Below are positions 32,901-40,954 of a stretch of DNA of 64,000 nucleotides, piece by piece; position 1 is the first letter of the stretch, and every line of letters begins with the position of its first letter. The notes below the pieces were generated by a model. It worked only from the letters and a program-made list of their open reading frames with translations, searched no databases and had not been told where the DNA came from. Both the position numbers and the translations under genes were made by a program. This stretch comes from a bacterium (GTDB lineage Bacteria; Joyebacterota; Joyebacteria; Joyebacterales; Joyebacteraceae), in contig JALGZK010000003.1 of the NCBI GenBank assembly GCA_025774935.1, forward strand, positions 232,784 to 296,783, given 5' to 3'.

Positions 32901-35315
32901 GTTCGCGACCCGGAGGATCGTGAGATCGGCGCCGGGGTCGCTGTTATGGTCGGGGTCCGACTCGGGAGCCTGCTCATCGGTCGCGATGATCGTGGCGTCG
33001 ATCGGCACGAAGAGCGACTCGACCGTGAGCGCCCCCCCGCTGCCCGCGATCTCAAGCATGCCGTAGTCCGAGCCGACCACTAGCTCACCCGTCGCCACGC
33101 CCTCCGCGTTCGTCACGATCGGCGAATCGAGCGATTCGACGAGGCCGGCGGGGACCGCCTCGAGGAAGACCGAGAGCCCGGCAAGCTCGACGCCGTTCCC
33201 CCAGTCGTCCTGCACCCTCGCCGTGATCTCGGAGACGCCTCCGTCAGTGAGCGCGGCGGGGTTCGCCGAGAGCACGACCGTCGAAGCGTCGCCCGGCAGG
33301 AGCGTCATCTCGAGCGTGTCGACAGGGAGGTTCGCGTACGCCGACGACTGGTCGATGATCCCCGTCACGTACGCGACGCCGGCGTTGAGCCCTCCGAAGT
33401 CGACTCCGAACCGGCCGTTCGCGTCCGTCTCCGGCGAGCTGACGCTGAAGGCTCCTCCGACACCGAGCGCCTGCATGTCTACGCCCACGCCCTGGACCTT
33501 CGCGTCGTTATCGCTGGCGTCCTTGAGCTGGCCGATGATGCGCGCCACGTCCTCGAAGACCTCGAGGGTGTCGACGTCCGAGATGAGTTCGAGCCGGACC
33601 GGCTCGGGTTCCTTGATGCCGACCTCGAAGACGCCCACGATCGCGTCACGCGTAGCCTGGACGTCGCGCGACGCCTGGACTCGAAGTACCTCGATCGCAT
33701 CGTTCGCCGTCAGGAACTCGGCGCGCGCATCGTCGAACATGTCCGCGGTGATCATCGAGTCCGCGAGGAGGACCGTGTCGCCGTCTGCGAAGACGACCGT
33801 CCCATTCGGGGGATACGCCGGGTCGAGTCTCGTCGCAGTGAGCAGGACGCTGTCCTGCGCCGTCTCGTCCCAGTATGCGATCCGGTCGTCGTCGTCCCGC
33901 GGTTGGAGCCACGCCTCGGCGAAGTAGAAGAGTGTGTCGTCCGGGATGCTCACGGTCGTCGCAGAGCTCAGGATCGTGTTCCCGAGCGAGTCCGTAAAAG
34001 CGTACTGCGTTGCGACGACGACGGGGAGCTCCATGGTCCCGACCTCGGTCGTATCGCCGTTCGCCACGATCGTGTCGACCGAGGCCTCAACGTAGCCCTT
34101 GCCCTCGGCCACGACCTCGTAGGGACCGTCGAGAAGCGTCCCGATCGAGAACGGGCCGGTTCCCCCCACGACGAGGAACGGACCCGTGCCCCCGATCTCC
34201 CCCGTGACAGCGTCGTAAGCGGTGACCGTCACGTCGACGGCGGGACCGCCTCCAGTGAGCGCTACGTCGCCTTCGATCCGGCCCGTCACGAACTGGATTA
34301 CGAAGTCCTGGCCGGTCACTTCGGTCGTGTCGGTGGCGACGACCACACCTTCGATCGAGTCCGAGAGATACGACGGAGCCGTGGCGATCAGATCGTACGT
34401 CCCGGCCGCGAGGCTCGTGACGGAGTACGGTCCGCCTCCGGGAGGGGTCTCGGCGGACGCGTACTCGACGTCGCCAACGTAGGCGGTGACCGTCGCCACG
34501 GTCGTGAGGTCGCCGGGCTCGTCGAGCGTCACCGTGCCGGAGATCCTGCCCTGGGGCGGGTACCCTCGATCGGGGATCCCGTCGCCGTTCGCGTCGACCG
34601 GGACCTCCGCGTAGAGATCGAGATCCGTCACCGCGTCCCATGGATACCCCGGGTCCGTCTCGATCTCCGTGCTCGTCGTCGGGACGGCGTCGAACGCGCC
34701 GGACCCGTCGCCTCCGACGGTCGCCGCGACCGCGCGGACCCGCGTCCCCGCCGGCACCACGCCGTGGCCGAGCCCGTAGAGGCCGTTCCACGAGATCGCG
34801 AACTCGTGCTCCCGCCATCCGGGGTTCCACTGCGAGAAGAACTCGTCGATCGGGACCGTACTCGTGACGTCCGTGCAGTCCCTGGCTTCGAAAGGGATCG
34901 TGCTCCCGCCGTCCCAGCCGGCGACGATAACGTCGACGCCCATCGTACTGAAGGTGATGTTCCTGCCGTAGAAGTCAGAGTCGTTGAAGTCGGTAGCGCC
35001 CGTGATCCCGTTCTGTGCGTCCGTGTCGAGGTAGACCACGAGCCCGTTCCCGAAGCCGCCGGGGCCGCCGTCGGTCCTGAACCCGACGTAGAGGCTGTCC
35101 GCACTCCAGGTCATATAGAGATCGTAGAGATCCGTGTCGCCGCCGTAGCGGCAGTCGTCGGTCGGGTCCTCGGCGGCGAGTTCGTCCGCGTCCCAGTCGG
35201 CAGGCTCGACCACGATGTGGCCGTCGACGTCTGGTGAATTGTAGCTGGTGGAGACCGCGAGTCCCGCGGAGAGAAGGACAGTGAGAACGGCGATGAGCGG
35301 AGGACGTCTCGGCAT
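29943..35315 (-). CDS. Very large secreted protein with glucodextranase-C-like, carboxypeptidase-regulatory-like and FlgD-like domains
   Basis: A 1,790-residue protein with a signal peptide (LIAVLTVLLSAGLAVS). Residues about 25-235 form a DOMON/CBM9-like beta-sandwich (DLYMTWSADSLYVGFRTDGG). Two carboxypeptidase-regulatory-like repeats follow (RISGTVTLDEPGD and RIEGDVALTGGGP), then Ig-like Big domains. Around residues 1110-1340 the sequence DDIGDDHGPN to YYFYPTNFVF matches the glucodextranase-C signature and contains RWVNANTAEWQFGGG. The final 100 residues are a FlgD-like Ig fold (VEPNPFSPNGDG, then PYGIYIMRLEA). No glycosidase catalytic motif is evident. It is first in the glucan gene run and probably a surface glucan-binding scaffold sorted with the help of the PorV-like neighbour. 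Confidence 0.78.
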   Translation of the reverse strand: MPRRPPLIAVLTVLLSAGLAVSTSYNSPDVDGHIVVEPADWDADELAAEDPTDDCRYGGDTDLYDLYMTWSADSLYVGFRTDGGPGGFGNGLVVYLDTDAQNGITGATDFNDSDFYGRNITFSTMGVDVIVAGWDGGSTIPFEARDCTDVTSTVPIDEFFSQWNPGWREHEFAISWNGLYGLGHGVVPAGTRVRAVAATVGGDGSGAFDAVPTTSTEIETDPGYPWDAVTDLDLYAEVPVDANGDGIPDRGYPPQGRISGTVTLDEPGDLTTVATVTAYVGDVEYASAETPPGGGPYSVTSLAAGTYDLIATAPSYLSDSIEGVVVATDTTEVTGQDFVIQFVTGRIEGDVALTGGGPAVDVTVTAYDAVTGEIGGTGPFLVVGGTGPFSIGTLLDGPYEVVAEGKGYVEASVDTIVANGDTTEVGTMELPVVVATQYAFTDSLGNTILSSATTVSIPDDTLFYFAEAWLQPRDDDDRIAYWDETAQDSVLLTATRLDPAYPPNGTVVFADGDTVLLADSMITADMFDDARAEFLTANDAIEVLRVQASRDVQATRDAIVGVFEVGIKEPEPVRLELISDVDTLEVFEDVARIIGQLKDASDNDAKVQGVGVDMQALGVGGAFSVSSPETDANGRFGVDFGGLNAGVAYVTGIIDQSSAYANLPVDTLEMTLLPGDASTVVLSANPAALTDGGVSEITARVQDDWGNGVELAGLSVFLEAVPAGLVESLDSPIVTNAEGVATGELVVGSDYGMLEIAGSGGALTVESLFVPIDATIIATDEQAPESDPDHNSDPGADLTILRVANSADTLVVTHDFYSAWAGMHLAVVLETHANDTGASDDPFTFPIGYTHPYKPDYAFTYKYSDHAGEEYADLRRWNINAWQFYDFVGETWVSDWNEGVRAEGYVTKTDEKVAFRLPFAPLETAVGETVRVQGYIMQETAEGTKYNALDSVPHDATHDMLPDEGDWWETATDSVYLSNYAKALMLEEGFPPDLSDGLASPSPAQPGAFVTYTVDVGDGGGGVGDVFIDLSDIGGSSLVRMTDDGVFPDGTAGDFTYTAGDTLTRAASDGEHTLTVTARDAANIWPTALGILLDVDNPATALRSFEDDIGDDHGPNQLDDSDVPVTGLYYFYPTNFVFGPGSFDITGVDIFTDGDWIVFRTHLQDLVSHQEAGAADWGAPQPSAATCDNPNRTDLNLQKIDIYIDAVEGKGSTAGFPNRYVDVAPVDAWDYGISVEGWGKWFVVSNDSPSIAAWDLFKGDSDIRMCDDHVENYVDVAVDRELLGFEGDEIDEEEIRTAILKWDIIVCLSSHDGDSNDQNLGAIRWVNANTAEWQFGGGRDSEVGRDRDANIIDVAASPGFGHEPGRPQSEMLDYTTPDAEARFLNSKIACVVEASFAEDFSPPLISGFEGDPDLQHIPWRALLDAPAVFWTTIDDFSGVEVAEFHWQTLGDTATRVTEMVELADPYWAADLSREQITSETNVVDLVRTGPARVIVGEVYARDASSNENEIWAGPYELGVPEPWSDTQTFAEVDSLMTEGEDELFIFQDGTIIVLEPNSLPDVRGPIDLVLDPIANTQVDIDNIRSDMEYIGVTRDIWLETDQGTFTGLDYLSWLFVHYPPYEVRGLDENSFGLFRWNDTTDRWIMVGGNSNTSGRNILNFVDDFGRFGVFYWEQLDVGGSQGLSGVGVEPNPFSPNGDGLYEETRVTFWLGREADYVNVEFFDLTGRLVNRLEFQLASTDTGRTPMQIVWDGTDENGNVVPYGIYIMRLEAKFKTAPIYERVNRPVVVIK

Positions 35316-35440
35316 CAGCGGTCCCTGAAGGCCCGTACGGCTGCCTCGCGGGCCTCGAAGTGTCTCTCGGCTGCAACCGCCCGGTGGACACTCGCTTCCG
35401 AGCGCTCCCTCCGAATCCGGCAGCTGCGTGGATGTCGGGA

Positions 35441-35469
35441 AGGTTAGCAGAATCGGGGCCCCGAATCAA
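35441..35469 (-). promoter_or_regulatory. Possible promoter of the glucan locus, spacer palindrome
   Basis: On the minus strand, TTGATT (35469-35464) and TAACCT (35446-35441) are 17 nt apart, about 125 nt upstream of the 1,790-residue gene. The spacer holds the palindrome CGGGGCCCCG, which could be an operator or part of the sirtuin terminator. The -10 box is weak, so confidence is low. Confidence 0.35.
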
Positions 35470-35485
35470 GACAACGCGAGGGCCC

Positions 35486-36310
35486 TCAGGAGGCGGTGGG
35501 CTCCCGGACCCCGTTCTCCGCCTCGGCGTCCTGATGGTCGTTCCCGGATCTCATCCCTGACCGGCGGTCGAGCAAGGCGTCGACGAGCTTCGGCAGCACG
35601 TCTCCCGCCTTCCCGATGAGCGTGGCGTCGATGAGCGCGGAGATGGGCGTGTAGGTCATGTTCACCTCCACCACGAACGCGCCGTTGTGCTTCGCCACGA
35701 GCGGGAGCGACGCCGCCGGCCGCACCACGGCCGACGTCCCCACGACGAGCATCGCGTCGCACGTCGAGGCTGCTTGATGCGAGGTCTCGTAGGCCTCCAT
35801 CGGCAGCGGCTCACCGAACCACACGACGTCGGGCCGGAGGAGCGAACCGCACACCGTGCACTTGGGCGGGATTCGCGCAAGAGGATTCCCTGGGAGGTCG
35901 ACGGTCGTGAGCTCCTTCGTGCAGCGCGCTCGCCAGATGTTCCCGTGCAGCTCGACGGGCCCGCCACTCCCGGCCCGTTCGTGCAGGCCGTCGACATTCT
36001 GCGTCACGAGCGTGAAGTCGTCGAAGTCGCCTTCGAGCCGCGCGATCGCTCTGTGGGCCTTGTTCGGTTCCGCGTCGGCAATGATCCTCCGTCGGTAGTC
36101 GTACCAGCTCCAGACGAGCACCGGGTCCCTATCGAACGCCTCCCACGTCGCTAGATCCTCGGGCCTGTGCTGACGCCAGAGCCCCTCTTCACCCCTGAAG
36201 GTCGGTATACCGCTCTCCCTCGAAACCCCGGACCCGGTAAGCACCACCAGGCGCGACGACCGGCCGAGCCGCTCGATCAGCCCATGCGCTATTCCGCTCG
36301 CGGGTTTCAT
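35486..36310 (-). CDS. NAD-dependent protein deacylase, class III sirtuin
   Basis: A 274-residue Sir2 enzyme. It shows TGSGVSRESGIPTFRG (NAD pocket), TQNVDGLHERAG, and ELHGN with catalytic His at about 122. The pair Tyr70 and Arg73 (WYDYRRR) matches the Y-x-x-R signature of SIRT5/CobB class enzymes, so desuccinylase or demalonylase activity is predicted along with deacetylation. The zinc site has only three visible cysteines (C130, C151, C154); the fourth position is absent, as in E. coli CobB. The ATG at 36310 follows GGAAGGGGGAA. The C-terminal 25 residues are a charged tail. It is probably co-transcribed with the polyferredoxin gene upstream. Confidence 0.88.
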   Translation of the reverse strand: MKPASGIAHGLIERLGRSSRLVVLTGSGVSRESGIPTFRGEEGLWRQHRPEDLATWEAFDRDPVLVWSWYDYRRRIIADAEPNKAHRAIARLEGDFDDFTLVTQNVDGLHERAGSGGPVELHGNIWRARCTKELTTVDLPGNPLARIPPKCTVCGSLLRPDVVWFGEPLPMEAYETSHQAASTCDAMLVVGTSAVVRPAASLPLVAKHNGAFVVEVNMTYTPISALIDATLIGKAGDVLPKLVDALLDRRSGMRSGNDHQDAEAENGVREPTAS

Positions 36311-36386
36311 GTGTTCCCCCTTCCGGGACAACGCAGCGGGACCCTCCCGTTACTTCGTTCCTCTCGCCGCCGACGGAACGGCGGCG

Positions 36387-37286
36387 CTAGTCGAGCTCGG
36401 ACTCGGCCGCCCGTGCCGCTGCGGCCTTGTGCCGCGCCGGATCCCAGAGCGGACCGAAGTGCATCCGCCACTTCACCGAGCCGTAGCTCGTGCAGTTCAT
36501 ACACCGGATGCAGTCGACGCTGCCGATCTGCTCGGGCACCTTGAGATCCATCGGGCAGTGCTCCGAGCAGTAGTTGCACGACGCGCAGTTCTCGAACTCC
36601 GACCCCTTCGCGAACGCGATGGCACAGCTGTCGAGATCGATCTCGAGCTGGAGCATGCTGAACTTGTTCGTCAGGCCGAAGAGCGCCCCGAGGGGGCAGA
36701 TGAATCGGCAGAACGGCCGCCTCATCATGCCGGAGAAGAGAACGAGTCCACCCAGAAGCACCATCTTGAGGCCGAAGAAGACGGTCGCGAACTGCATCCC
36801 CTCGGCCGACTCGGACCCGCGCGCGGACCAGAGAAGCCACGGAAGCCCGCCCTCGAGCGAGCCCGCCGGACACAGCTTGCAGAACCACGAATCGAGCGTG
36901 ACCCACGCGACCGCGAGAGTCGCTGCGAGCACGACGTACTTGGAGTGCCTCAGCCAGTCCGGCGCGGAGAACTTCGGCAGCTTGAGCTTGTAGATCGCCT
37001 CCTGAAACCACCCGAACGGACACAGCCACCCGCAGGGGAACCGCCCGATGAACACGCCGACGATCCCGACGAGCCCCAGCACGTAGAACGGAAGCTGTCT
37101 GATGATGACGAAATGCTGGAGCGCGCCGATGGGGCAGGAACCCCACGCGAGCGGGCACGCGTAGCAGTTCAGCGCCGGAACGCAGACGCCCTTGAGGGGA
37201 CCCTGGTAGAAGTGCGCGGTCGGGATGGCCGCGTAGTAGGCGTTGATGGCCAGGGTCGAGATGAGTTGCCCGATCCGTCGGTTCAA
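36387..37286 (-). CDS. NapH-like membrane polyferredoxin (4Fe-4S)
   Basis: A 299-residue integral membrane iron-sulfur protein with four to five hydrophobic segments. Cys motifs include CYACPLAWGSCP, CGWLCPFGW, CKLCPAG and CRFICPLGA in the membrane-loop pattern of NapH/RdxA proteins. Two ferredoxin clusters follow near the C-terminus (CASCNYCSEHCP and CIRCMNC). It probably moves electrons from the quinol pool across the membrane to a periplasmic or Fe-S acceptor; the partner is not in the window. The start is TTG at 37286 with GGCGGGG 7 nt upstream. It is read from the promoter near 37.6 kb, with the sirtuin downstream. Confidence 0.82.
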   Translation of the reverse strand: MNRRIGQLISTLAINAYYAAIPTAHFYQGPLKGVCVPALNCYACPLAWGSCPIGALQHFVIIRQLPFYVLGLVGIVGVFIGRFPCGWLCPFGWFQEAIYKLKLPKFSAPDWLRHSKYVVLAATLAVAWVTLDSWFCKLCPAGSLEGGLPWLLWSARGSESAEGMQFATVFFGLKMVLLGGLVLFSGMMRRPFCRFICPLGALFGLTNKFSMLQLEIDLDSCAIAFAKGSEFENCASCNYCSEHCPMDLKVPEQIGSVDCIRCMNCTSYGSVKWRMHFGPLWDPARHKAAAARAAESELD

Positions 37287-37402
37287 GAACTAGCCCCGCC
37301 TTCACTCACGTCCGCCGCCCGCTCGCCCGTGGCGGGGGTGCATCAGACCACAGTGGCCGGTGGTCGCGCCTGACGGTGTCACCCGACACCGATGCACGAC
37401 AG

Positions 37403-37522
37403 TCATATCATCGAGCCGTTCAGGCTCGTCGTCAGGAAGTCGTAGTTCCGGATACCGACGATGAGGATGACGGCGAAGAAGACGAGGAAGAGGATGAAGG
37501 CGAGCTTCCTCAAGGCAACCAC
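37403..37522 (-). CDS. Small single-pass membrane protein (39 aa)
   Basis: The frame from GTG 37522 encodes VVALRKLAFILFLVFFAVIL followed by IVGIRNYDFL and a short tail: one basic N-terminal turn, one strong transmembrane helix and about 12 residues after it. The frame is open back to 37618, but the promoter at 37589-37618 would exclude the longer start. A GGGAGG sequence lies upstream at a rather long spacing. It precedes the polyferredoxin and sirtuin genes. No family is recognised; a small subunit of an electron-transfer complex or a LapA-like peptide are possibilities. Confidence 0.4.
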   Translation of the reverse strand: MVALRKLAFILFLVFFAVILIVGIRNYDFLTTSLNGSMI

Positions 37523-37588
37523 CGATCCGCTGGACCTCCCGGCGGCGGACCGCCGGGGGCGCTCTTCCGCATTGGACTTGACGAGTGC

Positions 37589-37618
37589 ATTGTAGGGGGT
37601 TCTCAGGCCGACCGTCAA
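37589..37618 (-). promoter_or_regulatory. Sigma70-like promoter upstream of small membrane ORF and napH-like gene
   Basis: On the minus strand, TTGACG (37618-37613), an 18-nt spacer and TACAAT (37594-37589) make a strong match. The predicted start is near 37582, about 60 nt before the 39-residue ORF. Confidence 0.65.
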
Positions 37619-37681
37619 GCGTAAACGCCTGAGTTTGCGGCCGGTTATGCCGCCGGAACGGCGTGGAAGGTACGCCGGAGA

Positions 37682-40600
37682 CTACCTGAGAAGGACCATC
37701 TTGTGGAAGATGTTCCTTCCGTCCGACTCGAGCCGCACGAAGTAGACCCCGCTCGGGAGAGCGCTCCCGGATGGGTCGCGCGCGTGCCACGATGCGACGT
37801 GCCGCCCGGCGGGCATTGGGCCGTCGACGAGGGTCGCTACGTGCCCCCCTCGCGCCGAGTATACGCTGAGACGCACCCGGGCCATTCTGGGCAGATCGAA
37901 CGTCACGCGAGTGACGGGATTGAACGGATTCGGGCTGTTGCCGCGAATTGCGAGCTCCTGGGGGACGGCGTCTTCGACCCCCGTCACGACCTCCGCGGAC
38001 ACCTCCTCCGACGCCTCGCCCTCGTTCCCGTGAACGTCGACGCCGGTGACGACGTAGTACCACGTACCCTCGCCCGCGTCGGCGTGCGTGTATGTCGTCC
38101 CTCCCGTCGAGTCGAGGAACGTCTCCTCGCCCGGCGGGAACCCTGACTCGTCGCTCGTGTAGACGTTGTAGTGCGCGAGGTCCTCGTCGTTCTCCCCGCT
38201 CGGCGACCACGCGAGCTCCACCTCCCAGACGATGACCTCGGCCTCGAGACCGAGCGGAGCCCCGGGAGCCAGGTTGTCGATCGAGGAACCGCTGTCCGGC
38301 GGGCTCGAAGCCCAGTCGCCGGGCGGGAACGTGCTCACGGTTACGCAATACACGCTGCCCGGGAGCGAGTCGACGTCCGCGGGAACGCGAACCGAGTACG
38401 ATTCCTGGTTCGTGGCCGCGACCGTGTCGACCGCCGCCCACACCCCGGGCGGGAGGTTCCGACCGGACCAGCGCACCTCGCGGTCACGGCCGGATGGGAG
38501 GGCGCGTCCGGGGACCCCGATTGGAGGCTGTCTCCGCCACACGGTGTACTCGGTGGCGGGATGCTCGGGCTCATCGCTGAAGTCGAAGCCGGAGCGTTCG
38601 AACTCGAGATCGACCCAGCCTCCCTGGTCACCGGGGACGTCCTGAACGGACTCGATGACGGGGAACGCATTGAGCCACTCGAGCTCGAGCCGCGTGCAGA
38701 GCGGCGAGAGCTGCCTGCCCGTGTAGAAGAGGCCAGATCTCCAACGGAGATCGCTGCCCGGCGACGCGAACCTCAACCACGCACCGCCCGGCGCGGCATC
38801 CGCCCAGCCGCCTCCACCGTCGACGCTCAGTTCCCAGCGGATGGAATCGGTCTGCGAGGAGTTGAGCCTCGCCCGGACGACGTCGGCGCCGTAGGGCTCG
38901 ACGTCGAGAGACCGCGCGACGTTGGCCTGTGAGTCCACGACCCTCTGGAAAACCTCGATCACGTGAACTCCCGAGAGCTCGTCTGCGACGAAAGCGTGAT
39001 CACCCGCCATCACGACGCCGCTGGCGTACCCCGGCGTGTCGCAGCTTCCCGCCCACACGGGGTTCGTCGGGTCGCTGATGTCGACAACTTCGAGACCGGA
39101 CGAACCGGTCACGACGAACGCGCGGTCGCCGGAGACGGCAACGCCCCGGGCCGAGCTCGGAGTCGTGTAGCTCCCGACGATGGCCGGGCTCGTTGGATCC
39201 GTGACATCGACGACCTGGAGTCCCCCGCCCCAGTCCGCCACGTAGGCACGGTCACCGGAGATCGCGAGGCCGCGCGCGGAGCTCGGGGTGTCGCAGCTCC
39301 CCACGCTCACCGGGCTCGTCGGCTCGGTGATGTCGAGAACCTGGAGTCCGGACGAGCCGTCAGCGACGTAGAGCGAATTCCCGGAGACCACGACGTCACG
39401 GGCGGAGCCCGGAGTGTCGAAGCTCCCCGCCGCCACCGGGGCCGATGGGGCGCCGACATCGATCACCTGGAGACCGGAGTCTCCATCCGCTACGTACGCG
39501 TAGCTGCCGCCGACGGCGACGCCGCGAGCGTCGCCCGGAGTGTCGAAGGCGCCGACGAACTCGGGCGTCGCCGAATCGCCGATGCCGATAACCTGAAGCC
39601 CGGAGGACCCGTCGGCCACGAAGGCGTTGCTACCGACGACGGCCACAGCGAGGGCCGCGCCGGGCGTGTCGTACCCTCCCACGAGAGCGGGACCCGCAGG
39701 GTCGGTGATGTCGAGCACCTGGAGTCCGGACGAACCGTCCGCGACGTAGAAGTGGTCGCCGGCAGCGGCCGCCGCGCGCGCTTCGCCGGGCGTCTCGGCG
39801 TTCCCCACGCGCACCGGGCTCACGTGCTCCGCGATGTCGATCACCTGGAGGCCGTCGCGCCAGTTCGCTACCCATGCGTGGCCGCCGGTGATCGCGACCC
39901 CTCGCGCGTAACCGGGCGTCTCGCAGCTCCCCACCAACACCGGAGCCGTCGGGTCGCTCACGTCGATCACCTGAAGACCGCTCCCCCAGTCCGCCACGCA
40001 GGCGTAGTCGCCCGCGAGGGCGACGCCGCAGCCGAGGTTGGGCGTGTTGCAGCTGCCAACCGACACCGGATCGGTCGGATCGCTCACGTCGATCACCTGG
40101 AGGCCGGAATACTCGTCCGCCACGTAGGCGAGGCCACCCGCGACCACCACGCCCCGCGCCGTGCTGGGCGTCGGACAGCTTCCCGCGTAGACCGGGTCAG
40201 ACGGGTCGCTGATGTCGATCACCTGGAGCCCCGACGCGCCGTCCGCCACGTATGCGCAGTCGCCCGCCACGGCGATGCCCCGAGAAGAGCCCGGTGTGTC
40301 GTAACTGCCCACCCACACCGGGTTCGACGGATCACTGACGTCGAGCACCTGCGGTCCCGAGGTCCAGTCCGCCACGATCGCGTAGTCGCCCGCGACGGCG
40401 ACAGCCCGAGCAAGGCTCGGCGTCTCGTGCCCTACGATCCACACAGGGCTTGTCGGATCGCTGATGTCGACCACCTGAAGACCTGCGTAGTCGCCCGTCA
40501 CGTAGGCATGGTCACCGGCGATGGCGACGCCGTTGGCCCAGCCGGGCACGGCGCAGCTCCCGGCGGGCTCGGGCGTCGTCGGATCGCTGATGTCGAAGAC

Positions 40601-40882
40601 GTGCAGACCCGCGTAGCCGTCCGGCACGTATGCGTGGTCGCCCGCGACCGCAACGGCGCAGGCATCTCCAGGCGTGTCGCTGCTCCCTATCACCTCAGGC
40701 TCGAACGGGAAGAGCCTGGTCTCTCCCGCCAGCGTGTCCCAGTTGGCGGTCGTGCCGGATGTGTCGCAGTACTCATGCGTCTCGAATTCCTCCACGTGCA
40801 GACGTGCAGCTGCCGCGGAGCACACGAGCCCCGCCAGAATGAGGGCGAACAGACAACGTGTTCTATCGAGACGCCACCGCAT
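37682..40882 (-). CDS. Secreted LVIVD-repeat double beta-propeller with FlgD-like C-terminal domain
   Basis: A 1,066-residue protein with a signal peptide (LFALILAGLVCSAAAA). Residues about 64-651 are fourteen LVIVD-type repeats of 42 residues (consensus VGSxDTPGxARGVAVAGD, then YVADGSSGLQVIDISDP). Fourteen equals two seven-bladed propellers. The middle region is Ig/FN3-like (SSIDNLAPGAPLGLEAEVI; WYYVVTGVDVHGNEGEAS). The last 90 residues are a FlgD-like domain with SPNPFNP, SGVYFVRL and terminal KMVLLR, a type IX-like sorting end. The start follows AGGAGCCGGGG. It is probably an extracellular binding protein of unknown ligand. Confidence 0.85.
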   Translation of the reverse strand: MRWRLDRTRCLFALILAGLVCSAAAARLHVEEFETHEYCDTSGTTANWDTLAGETRLFPFEPEVIGSSDTPGDACAVAVAGDHAYVPDGYAGLHVFDISDPTTPEPAGSCAVPGWANGVAIAGDHAYVTGDYAGLQVVDISDPTSPVWIVGHETPSLARAVAVAGDYAIVADWTSGPQVLDVSDPSNPVWVGSYDTPGSSRGIAVAGDCAYVADGASGLQVIDISDPSDPVYAGSCPTPSTARGVVVAGGLAYVADEYSGLQVIDVSDPTDPVSVGSCNTPNLGCGVALAGDYACVADWGSGLQVIDVSDPTAPVLVGSCETPGYARGVAITGGHAWVANWRDGLQVIDIAEHVSPVRVGNAETPGEARAAAAAGDHFYVADGSSGLQVLDITDPAGPALVGGYDTPGAALAVAVVGSNAFVADGSSGLQVIGIGDSATPEFVGAFDTPGDARGVAVGGSYAYVADGDSGLQVIDVGAPSAPVAAGSFDTPGSARDVVVSGNSLYVADGSSGLQVLDITEPTSPVSVGSCDTPSSARGLAISGDRAYVADWGGGLQVVDVTDPTSPAIVGSYTTPSSARGVAVSGDRAFVVTGSSGLEVVDISDPTNPVWAGSCDTPGYASGVVMAGDHAFVADELSGVHVIEVFQRVVDSQANVARSLDVEPYGADVVRARLNSSQTDSIRWELSVDGGGGWADAAPGGAWLRFASPGSDLRWRSGLFYTGRQLSPLCTRLELEWLNAFPVIESVQDVPGDQGGWVDLEFERSGFDFSDEPEHPATEYTVWRRQPPIGVPGRALPSGRDREVRWSGRNLPPGVWAAVDTVAATNQESYSVRVPADVDSLPGSVYCVTVSTFPPGDWASSPPDSGSSIDNLAPGAPLGLEAEVIVWEVELAWSPSGENDEDLAHYNVYTSDESGFPPGEETFLDSTGGTTYTHADAGEGTWYYVVTGVDVHGNEGEASEEVSAEVVTGVEDAVPQELAIRGNSPNPFNPVTRVTFDLPRMARVRLSVYSARGGHVATLVDGPMPAGRHVASWHARDPSGSALPSGVYFVRLESDGRNIFHKMVLLR
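38930..40693. repeat. Tandem coding repeat, 126-nt unit, 14 copies
   Basis: Fourteen consecutive in-frame units of exactly 42 codons encode the LVIVD propeller blades. The GLQVIDxSDP-encoding block recurs every 126 nt. The units are divergent at the DNA level but equal in length. Confidence 0.85.
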
Positions 40883-40954
40883 CCCCGGCTCCTGTCACGC
40901 AGCACGTGCGGCGGGACACTGCGCCACCGCGGCCGCCTCCTCCATCTGCGCGAC

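Noticed and set aside
38930-40693. Direct repeats resembling a CRISPR array
   Set aside because: The 126-nt units are in frame, encode LVIVD blades and have no alternating spacers.
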